Shown in pieces: positions 1 to 7,010 of a stretch of DNA of 17,319 nucleotides. Every line of letters starts with the position of its first letter. The first letter of the stretch is position 1. A program made the position numbers and the translations under genes. The stretch comes from Caryophanales bacterium UBA6356. Lineage in GTDB: Bacteria > Bacillota_I > Bacilli_A > RFN20 > CAG-826. The notes under the pieces were generated by a model. It made no database searches, was not told the DNA's origin, and was given only the letters and a program-made list of their open reading frames with translations. Location: NCBI GenBank assembly GCA_002440125.1, contig DJRQ01000040.1, positions 28,037-45,355 on the forward strand, written 5' to 3'.

Positions 1-2
1 CG

Positions 3-644
3 ATGAAGAGTAAGAAGATGCTTTTTCTTTCTTTTCTCCATTACGACTGGTGGAAAATCCTCGGCGTCTTTGGCGTTCTAAGCGCGATATTGGCCTTCTC
101 TTTCAATTACAAAGATAAGCTTAAGGAAAACGAGATTTTGGAAATTTTCGTCTCTTTCGAAACGAAAGACCTTTCCTTTCAAAAGGATCTTTATTCGATG
201 GTGGGCCAAAACGAGGTAAAAGCCATTCATTGCACTTCTTCTTTGGAAGGAAATGATGGATATAACCAAGTGGCCTCCTCCTATATATCAAGCGTGGCGG
301 ATATCTATCTTCTCCCCGAAAGCGTTCTTGCCTCCCACCCTTCTTACGCATCTTACGCCAAGGACATCGAAGACGAGAACTCTTCTCGGTTCCAAGAAAT
401 TTCTTCTTCCATCTCCTTCTATCAAGGCGAATTTCAAAAGCCCAGGGGAATCAAGATTTATGACCTTCAAGACGTTTCTTATAACGAAGGGAAGAAATTC
501 TCTTCCTGGTTTGAGCTTAAGGAAACGACTTACCTTTTCGTTTCCGATGTTTCAACGAATCGTTTAAGCGTGGATAAAAAAGGGCGCAATCTTTTGTGGG
601 AATTCGCTTATGCATTTTTGGAGCTTGGCGTTTCTTCGTCATAA
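3..644 (+). CDS. Membrane-anchored extracytoplasmic protein, unknown function
   Basis: Predicted 213-residue protein. It has a short basic N-terminus, one hydrophobic segment at about residues 17-34 (WWKILGVFGVLSAILAFSF), then a soluble acidic/serine-rich part, so it is probably a membrane-anchored protein with its C-terminal domain outside the cell. The stretch around residues 85-115, reading 'VADIYLLPESVLAS', resembles solute-binding-protein-like segments. Small single-pass proteins of this general shape occur beside carbohydrate ABC transporters in Bacillota, but I cannot assign a family. The ATG at 3 sits in an ATGA, so it could overlap the stop of an upstream gene ending at position 6 (translational coupling). 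No ribosome binding site can be seen because the window starts here, and an earlier start outside the window is possible. The gap to the fucosidase gene is only 39 nt on the same strand, which suggests one operon. Confidence 0.75.
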   Translation: MKSKKMLFLSFLHYDWWKILGVFGVLSAILAFSFNYKDKLKENEILEIFVSFETKDLSFQKDLYSMVGQNEVKAIHCTSSLEGNDGYNQVASSYISSVADIYLLPESVLASHPSYASYAKDIEDENSSRFQEISSSISFYQGEFQKPRGIKIYDLQDVSYNEGKKFSSWFELKETTYLFVSDVSTNRLSVDKKGRNLLWEFAYAFLELGVSSS

Positions 645-683
645 AAAGCGGCAAAAGGATATTCAATAATAAGAGGAATAAAT

Positions 684-3293
684 ATGAAAAAAGACCTTCG
701 AATTCGTTTTAAAGAAGAAGCGCCCAATTCCATAGAAGGATGGGAAAAATACTCGTTGCCAATTGGAAATGGAAGATTTGGCGCCTCTCTTTTTGGCGGG
801 ACCAGTCTCGAAAGAATACAAATCACCACCAATGAATTCGCCAATGCTTATCGTCAAGGCGGCGTCTCGAACTTCATGGAGATTCATCTTTCTTTCAAGC
901 CGCAAGAGATCTCTGGCTATGAGAGGGGTCTTCGCCTCCAGGATGGGGTTTGCTATAGTCAATTCGCTTCCTCCGAAAGCGGTTCTATTGTTCGCGAGTG
1001 CTTTTACTCATACCCCGACAAGGCTTTGATTTATCGTATTCGCTCTTCTAAACCCATTTCTTTTAAAGCGGAACTCGTTATTCCCTATTTGGGAGAAAGA
1101 AGCATCGAAGAAGGAGGAAGAACTGGCGAAATCACCTTTGACGAAAATGGCCTTTTGGCAAGAGGGAGCTTACCGAGCCGTTCTCTTATTTATGAGGCGC
1201 GGCTAAGTGGGAAAAGCGATGGTCTAGTGGAAGCAAAAGAAGGCCGTCTCGAGTTTCGAAATGCCAAAGAAGCGACTTTGATGTTTGTCGCGGGCACTTC
1301 CTATACGCTTTGTAGCAAAACCTTTTTCACCCACTTGGCGGAAGGGGAAGATCCTCATCAGGAAGTTCTCTCAAACCTTTTGGACGTCCAAGCAAAAAGC
1401 TATGAAGAACTCTATGAAAATCATAAAAAAGATTACAAATCCCTTATGGATCGAGTGGAGTTCTCGCTTTCAAATGAGGTTGATTCCCGTGATACCCCTT
1501 CTCTTTTGAATGCTTATCGAAAAGGAGAAAGCGTTCCTTATTTGGAAGAGCTTTATTTCTTTTTCGGAAGGCATCTTCTTATTTCCTCTTCCCGCAAAGG
1601 AGGACTTCCCGCCTCTTTGCAAGGCGTTTGGAGCGCTCACGACAAATCGCCATGGGGAAGTGGCTTTTGGCATAACATCAATGTCCAGATGAATTATTGG
1701 CCGGCTTTCATAACCAACCTTGCCGAAACTTTTGAGCCTTATAAGGATTTCTTCAAAGCCTATCTTCCAAAGGCGATGGAAAATGCGAAAGAATGGGTCA
1801 CTAAGGTGCTCGGAAAGGAAGCTTCCGATTGCGGTTGGACGATTGGAACGGGGGCCTTTGCCTATGAAATAGAAGGCTTAAATCCCAATACGCACTCTGG
1901 ACCTGGCACGGGAGGCATGACAACTCAACTTTTCGTGGATGCCTATGATTACACCCAAGATGAAGCGCTTCTTAAGGACTACGCTTTTCCATCAAGCCAT
2001 GGAACGGCAAAATTTTTCCTTCAATGCGTCAAGAAATACGATGATGCGTATTTATGCTCTTTTAGTGCTTCGCCCGAACAAATTCTTTCTGGGCATTGGG
2101 AGAATGGCCAAGCGAAACAACAGTATTACCATACGGTTGGGTGCGCTTTCGATGAGCAATGGTTTGAGGAAAACGCCATAAACGATTTGAGATTTGCGAA
2201 GATTTTAGGAATTTCCGACGAAATTACAAAAGAAGAGGAAAGGGAAGTTTCTCATTATTATCCCATCCAAATCGGTTATTCTGGGCAAATCAAAGAGTAT
2301 GGGGAAGAGCATTTCTATGGCGAGATCGGCGAATATGGCCATCGTCATCTTTCCGAGCTCGTGGGCCTTATGCCAGGAGATCTTATAAGTCACAAAACTC
2401 CCGCATGGCTCGATGCGGCAAAACTCACCCTTAAGTATCGCGGCGATTTTTCTACTGGCTGGGCTTTGGCGCACCGTCTTTGCTCTTACGCGAGAGTGGG
2501 GGAAGGTGAGCACGCCTATTTGCTTTTAAAGAATTTGCTCCGTTTCAAAACCCATCCCAATCTTTGGGATGTTCACCCTCCTTTTCAAATTGATGGCAAC
2601 TTCGGCGCTTTAGCGGGCATGGCGGAGATGCTTCTAGAAAGCCATGAAGGTTATCTTTCTATCCTTCCTGCCATTCCTTCTTCATGGAAGAATATCGAAG
2701 TCCAAGGCTTAAGGGCGAGAGGGAATTTCGAAGTTTCGCTTACCTACAATAAAGAACGATTGACGGATTTGCACATTCGCTCAGGGTCAGGGAAAGAGCT
2801 CACGCTTTATTATCCTGGCGTTAATAAGACGACACAAGTTCATGATGAGAAAGGCCTTGTCCCTTTCAAAAGAGATGGGCATTTTTTAACCTTAAAAACG
2901 GAAGCAGGGAAGACGTATTCCTTTTCTTCCTTTGAAAAGGTGAAAAAAGGAAACATCCCTTCTGGCTTCCAAGCCACTTATCAAAAAGAAGGCGTCTTGC
3001 TTTCTTGGAAAGAGAAAGAGCCTGTTTTGCTTTTAAGGGCCGATGAGAGCGAGCCACACTATAAGGAGGTCGCTCGTCTTGATAAAGAAAACGAATACGT
3101 CGATAGAACCTACTCCCTTTCGCATAGAGGAAGGGCGACTTATAAACTTGTTTTCGCTTCGGAAGACGCTAACGAGAAGGAGAAAGGGGCTTTAGCGCTC
3201 ATTCATCCTGCATCGGAACTTGAAGTCGATCGCTACCGATTGAAGCTCAAGGTCAATAATCTCGTTTCGGAAAAAATCGGCTGGGATTTTTAG
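684..3293 (+). CDS. GH95 family alpha-L-fucosidase (cytoplasmic)
   Basis: An 869-residue glycoside hydrolase of family 95, which by inverting hydrolysis removes alpha-1,2-linked fucose (some members prefer alpha-L-galactose). The N-terminal beta-domain carries the family signature 'SLPIGNGRFGASLFGG' near residue 25. The (alpha/alpha)6 barrel holds 'NINVQMNYW' (Asn331 and Asn333, matching the two asparagines that position the water in Bifidobacterium AfcA), 'SASPEQ' (Glu465, the acid) and 'QIDGNFG' (Asp637); the catalytic set is complete. After the usual C-terminal beta-domain there is an extra segment at about residues 755-835 that looks like a fibronectin-III-type fold. There is no signal peptide, so it acts inside the cell on imported oligosaccharides. 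The start is supported by AAGAGGA at 671-677. It lies 39 nt after the membrane protein gene and 60 nt before the next. Fucosidase versus L-galactosidase preference cannot be told by eye. Confidence 0.93.
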   Translation: MKKDLRIRFKEEAPNSIEGWEKYSLPIGNGRFGASLFGGTSLERIQITTNEFANAYRQGGVSNFMEIHLSFKPQEISGYERGLRLQDGVCYSQFASSESGSIVRECFYSYPDKALIYRIRSSKPISFKAELVIPYLGERSIEEGGRTGEITFDENGLLARGSLPSRSLIYEARLSGKSDGLVEAKEGRLEFRNAKEATLMFVAGTSYTLCSKTFFTHLAEGEDPHQEVLSNLLDVQAKSYEELYENHKKDYKSLMDRVEFSLSNEVDSRDTPSLLNAYRKGESVPYLEELYFFFGRHLLISSSRKGGLPASLQGVWSAHDKSPWGSGFWHNINVQMNYWPAFITNLAETFEPYKDFFKAYLPKAMENAKEWVTKVLGKEASDCGWTIGTGAFAYEIEGLNPNTHSGPGTGGMTTQLFVDAYDYTQDEALLKDYAFPSSHGTAKFFLQCVKKYDDAYLCSFSASPEQILSGHWENGQAKQQYYHTVGCAFDEQWFEENAINDLRFAKILGISDEITKEEEREVSHYYPIQIGYSGQIKEYGEEHFYGEIGEYGHRHLSELVGLMPGDLISHKTPAWLDAAKLTLKYRGDFSTGWALAHRLCSYARVGEGEHAYLLLKNLLRFKTHPNLWDVHPPFQIDGNFGALAGMAEMLLESHEGYLSILPAIPSSWKNIEVQGLRARGNFEVSLTYNKERLTDLHIRSGSGKELTLYYPGVNKTTQVHDEKGLVPFKRDGHFLTLKTEAGKTYSFSSFEKVKKGNIPSGFQATYQKEGVLLSWKEKEPVLLLRADESEPHYKEVARLDKENEYVDRTYSLSHRGRATYKLVFASEDANEKEKGALALIHPASELEVDRYRLKLKVNNLVSEKIGWDF

Positions 3294-3307
3294 TTTTTGC
3301 ACTCTAT

Positions 3308-3345
3308 CTCTTTCTTTGAGAAAAAATTAGAATAAAAGAAAGAGG
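3308..3345 (+). promoter_or_regulatory. Inverted repeat that would hide the next gene's ribosome binding site
   Basis: A perfect 10-bp inverted repeat: CTCTTTCTTT at 3308-3317 and AAAGAAAGAG at 3335-3344, with a 17-nt loop. A U-G pair (3307/3345) extends it. The 3' arm contains the AGAGG ribosome binding site (3341-3345) used by the ATG at 3354. In mRNA this would be a weak, A/U-rich hairpin blocking ribosome entry. No T-tract follows, so it is not an intrinsic terminator. A TAGAAT at 3329-3334, inside the loop, could be a -10 box, but no good -35 is visible. Confidence 0.5.
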
Positions 3346-3353
3346 ATTTGCAC

Positions 3354-4754
3354 ATGATTGATATCGACGAAATGACCAGGGCTCTTCTCGAGCGGCCCTC
3401 TTTAGAACTTCATTACTCCAAATCGCAAGGAAAATTCATAGGAAAGATCACTCGCGAAGAGGAAGATGACCCAGATATCTGCTTTTTTATGGGGTGTGAA
3501 GCTTGCTTTTTTGAGGCAAAGAAGATTTTTAGAGCAAAACATCTTGCTCTATTCCCCAAAGCGCCTTCTTCCTATTCTTTGAAGAAGTGGAATGAAATCG
3601 TCAAGGAAAACGGCCTCGAGGAGGAATGGTTCCAGGAGTTCCGCCTTTCTCTTGCGGAGGATACGAATTGTTTCGCCCTTCGCTATGGTCTTCGCCAAGT
3701 GGAGGCAGAAGCTTCTTTATATCAAGAGATCAGAAAAGAATTGCTTACTTTCGAAGCCAAACATTACGAGAAAAAGTACTCGGACCAAGTTCTTTTTATT
3801 CTTCCTACCAATTATGAAGATATCCCGATGACAATCTTAGGAAATGCGGGGAACGTTTTTGGCGTAAGTTTCTATCCGTCTGATCCTAATGGACTAAACT
3901 ACGAGCTTATCGAAAACCACGATGCGCTTGGAATCGACGACGAGACGGCTAATTCCCTAATAAAGATGGTGAGCTTTTATTTCGAGAACGACAAAAACGA
4001 TGTTTGCGAAATCACCGATAATCCCCTCGGCAAAGACAACCACTTGACTTCTTGCTGTTTGATGAATGGGACGATTATGAGCTCTTATTTGCCAAAATCT
4101 ATAGCCATCCTCGCTTTGCATTTCTTAAAGTGCGCGAATAAGTATATGGAGATATTCGAGAATTCTCCTTCTTCCAAGGATATTCTGGATGATCATTTCC
4201 ACTACGTTATGTTCCATAAGGGAGTTCCTGCTGTTTCCAAAGCAAAGTCTCATGTCCCTTTCCATGGCGTCCTTCCTTACGACTTTAGAGAGATCTCTTT
4301 TAGGGAGACTCCTTTATCTTTCTCTCCGAATAAGAGCGAGGCGTGGGATGCGACCATTCGCCTTTTGCCAGGCGGTTTCTTTAGCGATGATTTTGGAGAG
4401 GGGCGTTGCGCCCATTTCGGCTTTACGGCTATTTTTTGCGACCATAAGAGCGGGTATATCTATGCCCATGCGATGGGGGAAGCGAAGGATTTCATGCCCT
4501 TTGACGAGCTTTGTAACCGTCTTATGGATTCCCTTGCTGATATAAAGGTTCCGAAAACGATTTACGTGAACAATTTCTTGGACTTCGCTTTTTTCGACAA
4601 TTTCTTCGCTCCCTATATCGATAATAAGAAGATGAAACTTGTTCCTATGGAGAAAAAACTCCAAACGGATAACGCTTACGAGTCGCTCTCTTACTTCCTT
4701 AATCAAAAAATGGAAGAGGATAATCGGAAGAGGATGAAGAACAACCGTTCGTGA
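3354..4754 (+). CDS. Cytoplasmic protein of unknown function (possible DUF7309/DUF6930-like)
   Basis: About 466 residues, soluble, with no signal peptide or membrane segment. I choose the ATG at 3354 because AGAGG (3341-3345) sits 8 nt upstream; a TTG at 3348 in the same frame would be only 2 nt from it. The N-terminal part is acidic and aromatic ('ICFFMGCEACFFEAKK'). The middle reads like an alpha/beta domain ('VLFILPTNYEDIPMTILGNAG'). The C-terminal third ('GFTAIFCDHKSGYIYAHAMG', then 'VPKTIYVNN') resembles the DUF6930 type of domain often paired with DUF7309 in Bacillota; this is from memory of the pattern and is tentative. No catalytic motif is recognised. It follows the fucosidase gene by 60 nt, so it is likely co-transcribed, but nothing in it points to sugar metabolism. 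It ends in TGA, which argues that TGA is a stop in this organism. Confidence 0.8.
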   Translation: MIDIDEMTRALLERPSLELHYSKSQGKFIGKITREEEDDPDICFFMGCEACFFEAKKIFRAKHLALFPKAPSSYSLKKWNEIVKENGLEEEWFQEFRLSLAEDTNCFALRYGLRQVEAEASLYQEIRKELLTFEAKHYEKKYSDQVLFILPTNYEDIPMTILGNAGNVFGVSFYPSDPNGLNYELIENHDALGIDDETANSLIKMVSFYFENDKNDVCEITDNPLGKDNHLTSCCLMNGTIMSSYLPKSIAILALHFLKCANKYMEIFENSPSSKDILDDHFHYVMFHKGVPAVSKAKSHVPFHGVLPYDFREISFRETPLSFSPNKSEAWDATIRLLPGGFFSDDFGEGRCAHFGFTAIFCDHKSGYIYAHAMGEAKDFMPFDELCNRLMDSLADIKVPKTIYVNNFLDFAFFDNFFAPYIDNKKMKLVPMEKKLQTDNAYESLSYFLNQKMEEDNRKRMKNNRS

Positions 4755-4949
4755 AGGCGTATCCTTTTTTCCTTTGATTTTCGTCTAAGGCTGTTGGCGC
4801 TTTGTTTTTTCCTATAAGGACCCAATCTCTCGTAAGTCTCCTTGAGAAAGATGATAGAAGGGGTATTTGAGAGCAGAAATCCTTCTTTTTTGTCTTTTTA
4901 GATATGCGAACGAAAGCGAATGGCTTTGATTTTCACCAATAAAACGCAA
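4755..4949. other. Intergenic stretch before the cre site
   Basis: A T-rich non-coding stretch after the TGA at 4752-4754. I see no convincing terminator hairpin. A possible promoter has TTGATT at 4926-4931 as -35 and a poor -10 (ATGTAA, 4949-4954) that would overlap the cre site. No RNA gene is recognised. Confidence 0.4.
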
Positions 4950-4963
4950 TGTAAGCGGTATCA
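4950..4963 (+). promoter_or_regulatory. cre site (CcpA-type operator), perfect match
   Basis: TGTAAGCGGTATCA matches every defined position of the Bacillota catabolite-responsive element consensus TGWAANCGNTNWCA. It lies in the only long upstream region of the secreted-protein gene, about 170 nt before its ATG. CcpA-HPr(Ser-P) binding here would tie expression to sugar supply; a local LacI-family regulator with a similar operator is the alternative. If the weak promoter overlapping it is real, binding would repress. Confidence 0.65.
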
Positions 4964-5008
4964 TTTCTTTTTTTATGGTGCTTCTTTTTTACTACTTGCC
5001 CCCGTTTC

Positions 5009-5115
5009 CTTGTGAGGAAGGGAATCCATTCCTAGAATGGGGTCACAAGATGGCATAGCGGTGCTTTTGTCTATCCGACTCGTTTTGAGCGGAATGCCTC
5101 TATTCATCGCTATGC
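5009..5115 (+). promoter_or_regulatory. Highly folded 5' leader of the secreted-protein gene (candidate cis-regulatory RNA)
   Basis: Four complementary segments nest in about 107 nt. P1: CTTGTGA (5009-5015) with TCACAAG (5043-5049). P2 inside it: CCATTC (5026-5031) with GAATGG (5035-5040), loop CTA. P3: GCATAGCG (5053-5060) with CGCTATGC (5108-5115), 8 perfect pairs. P4 inside it: CCG-A-CTC (5075-5081) with GAGCGG (5087-5092), loop GTTTT, with one bulged A. The 3' end of P3 touches the ribosome binding site AAAGGAG (5116-5122), so P3 could control ribosome access. An alternative TTTCC/GGAA pairing (about 5006-5019) competes with P1. It does not match a riboswitch class I recognise. An in-frame ATG at 5037 would make this coding, but it lacks a ribosome binding site and would put 31 residues before the signal peptide. 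Confidence 0.5.
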
Positions 5116-5129
5116 AAAGGAGAAAAAAG

Positions 5130-6830
5130 ATGAACAAGAAGAAAACAATCGTTCTCGCTTTAGCGGGCCTCTTGTCGGCTGGCGCTTTCGGCGGGGTATT
5201 GATGAATGAAACAGGGGGCATAGCCAACGTTTTCGCTAACGACAACGCGGATGCTGTCCTTTGGAAGCATTATGCAGCCGTTGCCCCAACCTTTACCTCT
5301 CATGGATCAAAGGAATTCTGGGCGAATTGCTCTTCCTTAGGCGTCCATCAACTCGAAGCGCCAACAAAAGGCACTATCGAAGAAGGCGGAGACTTCTCAG
5401 CTACGACCTACTTTAAAGAACTGACAGCGGAAGATGACCGCTATGTCGCTAAGCTCACGCCGAAAGTCACTTTCGATTCCAATGGCGGGACTGCTGTTGA
5501 AAGCCAAGATGTGGAATATAACGCTTTGGCGACGGAACCGACCGCCCCGACCAGAGAAGCGGACGAATATTACGACTCCTACGCCTTCGATGGGTGGTAT
5601 GCGAATGGAAAGAAGTTCGACTTCACGAAGCCCGTAGCAGGAAATGTCGATCTCGTTGCCAAATGGACGTATGGGAAATCAAAGACCGTTGCTGTTACCG
5701 ATAATTGGACCAGGGATAAGTTCGAGATTGGCGAAAATGCCACGATCATGTCGAATATTCGTGGTTCTTTCAACACTGCAGATTGGAGTACGTTTCAAGG
5801 CGACTCTCAAAAGCTACAAGCCGCCTGCGACGAATTCGGCTATAAGGATTCCGACGGAATCTGCTTCTTCCCAACAAAAGACGGAACCGGATCCATCACT
5901 GCGCCGAATATCGATTTCAAGTCGCTCTTGAAGCAATACGGCAAAATCCATATGTCCGTCGGCAATTATAACGGCTGGAATTCTTTATACTTCAACAATG
6001 GAACCGAGGACAAAAAGATTTCGTCGAATGGAAGCGACCAAGGGATCAAATTCTTAACAAGAACATCGCTCACTTTCTTTATGGATGGCGACGAGAAGGT
6101 TCATATGGCGTATTACGATTCGCTGATTGCAAATCCTTGGTCTAGCCAAGATTCCTATGGGGACATTATCCTTAGCGATGCGCAAGCGAATGGAACGTCC
6201 GGGCTTGTGTTTAAACACGGAATGAAAGGCGCAAGCCGTTTCTGCTGGCTTGGGAGACCATACGCTTTTGCGGGAGGAGCGAAGACGGTTTTGGACGTTT
6301 CCTCCAAAATGGGGTACACCGTCACGGATGCGGAAAGCAAAACCATGGCCGAAGCCTCAGGGATTGGCTGGGGGCAATGGAAAAACTTCGTCCTTAACGA
6401 AAAGGAAGGCATCGGCCTTTACGGAAGCGGATCGGGATCTAGCGTGTTGACCTTCGATAGATTTGATTTCTCCTCCTTGTTCGAGCAAGGGAAAGGCGTC
6501 AAATTCACGATTGGCATGTGGAATGGCAACGAGCATATCTATTATGGAAGCGGCGAGGGCAAGGAAGACCTTGGCCCGAACATGGCTCGCGAAGGTAACG
6601 ATTCTTCGACCTACACTCGCGAGCAGATGATCGATTGCACCTATTTGAATTGGACGGTTTTTGTCGATTCTGTCGGCGTTCGCGTACATAACAGCAACGA
6701 AGACAAAGACTATTATCTTGGTTTGAGTGCCGATCAACGCCAAGGGGAAGAATCGCTTGTCTTCTCTTTGTGCAATGTGTCGAGAAATCGGCTTATTCTC
6801 GTGTCCAATTGGACCACATACCAGGCTTAA
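5130..6830 (+). CDS. Secreted surface protein with InlB B-repeat and duplicated beta domain
   Basis: 566 residues counted from the ATG at 5130, which has AAAGGAG (5116-5122) 7 nt upstream; the in-frame ATG at 5037 is rejected. Residues 1-36 form a Sec signal peptide (MNKKK, then a hydrophobic core, likely cleavage near 'NVFA'). Residues about 111-180 form one Listeria-Bacteroides (InlB B-type, Flg_new) repeat: 'VTFDSNGG', 'YAFDGWYANGKKFDF', 'VDLVAKWTYG'. The rest holds two diverged copies of a beta-rich domain with cores starting near residues 261 ('IDFKSLLKQYGKIHMSVG') and 445 ('FDFSSLFEQGKGVKFTIG'), possibly a concanavalin-like or carbohydrate-binding sandwich. There is no LPXTG, lipobox or C-terminal membrane segment, so it is released or held non-covalently. 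No catalytic motif was recognised; glycan or host-surface binding is plausible. A perfect cre and a folded leader lie upstream and a terminator follows, so it is a single-gene unit. Confidence 0.88.
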   Translation: MNKKKTIVLALAGLLSAGAFGGVLMNETGGIANVFANDNADAVLWKHYAAVAPTFTSHGSKEFWANCSSLGVHQLEAPTKGTIEEGGDFSATTYFKELTAEDDRYVAKLTPKVTFDSNGGTAVESQDVEYNALATEPTAPTREADEYYDSYAFDGWYANGKKFDFTKPVAGNVDLVAKWTYGKSKTVAVTDNWTRDKFEIGENATIMSNIRGSFNTADWSTFQGDSQKLQAACDEFGYKDSDGICFFPTKDGTGSITAPNIDFKSLLKQYGKIHMSVGNYNGWNSLYFNNGTEDKKISSNGSDQGIKFLTRTSLTFFMDGDEKVHMAYYDSLIANPWSSQDSYGDIILSDAQANGTSGLVFKHGMKGASRFCWLGRPYAFAGGAKTVLDVSSKMGYTVTDAESKTMAEASGIGWGQWKNFVLNEKEGIGLYGSGSGSSVLTFDRFDFSSLFEQGKGVKFTIGMWNGNEHIYYGSGEGKEDLGPNMAREGNDSSTYTREQMIDCTYLNWTVFVDSVGVRVHNSNEDKDYYLGLSADQRQGEESLVFSLCNVSRNRLILVSNWTTYQA

Positions 6831-6850
6831 TCTCATCATCCTTGCGATTT

Positions 6851-6879
6851 AAGGCGAGCTTAACGGCTCGCCTTTATTT
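6851..6879 (+). terminator. Intrinsic terminator of the secreted-protein gene
   Basis: AAGGCGAGC (6851-6859) pairs perfectly with GCTCGCCTT (6866-6874) around a 6-nt loop (TTAACG). A T-rich tail (TTTATTT) overlaps the end of the stem. It starts 20 nt after the TAA at 6828-6830. Confidence 0.9.
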
Positions 6880-6976
6880 GCATAAAAATTCATCTTTTTT
6901 GCTTAGCTATTCTCACTTGTTATCTTCTTTATTGGATTTTGATTCGTCTCTCTTTCTTTCGCCTATCTCTTGTCTT

Positions 6977-7003
6977 TAGAATAGTTTTGATTATTGATTG
7001 AGG
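6977..7003 (+). promoter_or_regulatory. Possible promoter and ribosome binding site for the GH20 gene
   Basis: TAGAAT at 6977-6982 is a possible -10 box. No good -35 lies 16-18 nt upstream. The TGAGG at 6999-7003 is the ribosome binding site for the ATG at 7011. The upstream gene has its own terminator, so a promoter must lie between 6880 and about 6990. Confidence 0.35.
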
Positions 7004-7010
7004 TATAAAT

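Noticed and set aside
5037..5129. In-frame N-terminal extension of the secreted protein from an ATG at 5037
   Set aside because: No ribosome binding site; it would place 31 residues before a proper signal peptide. AAAGGAG fits the ATG at 5130, and the DNA is full of RNA-like pairing.
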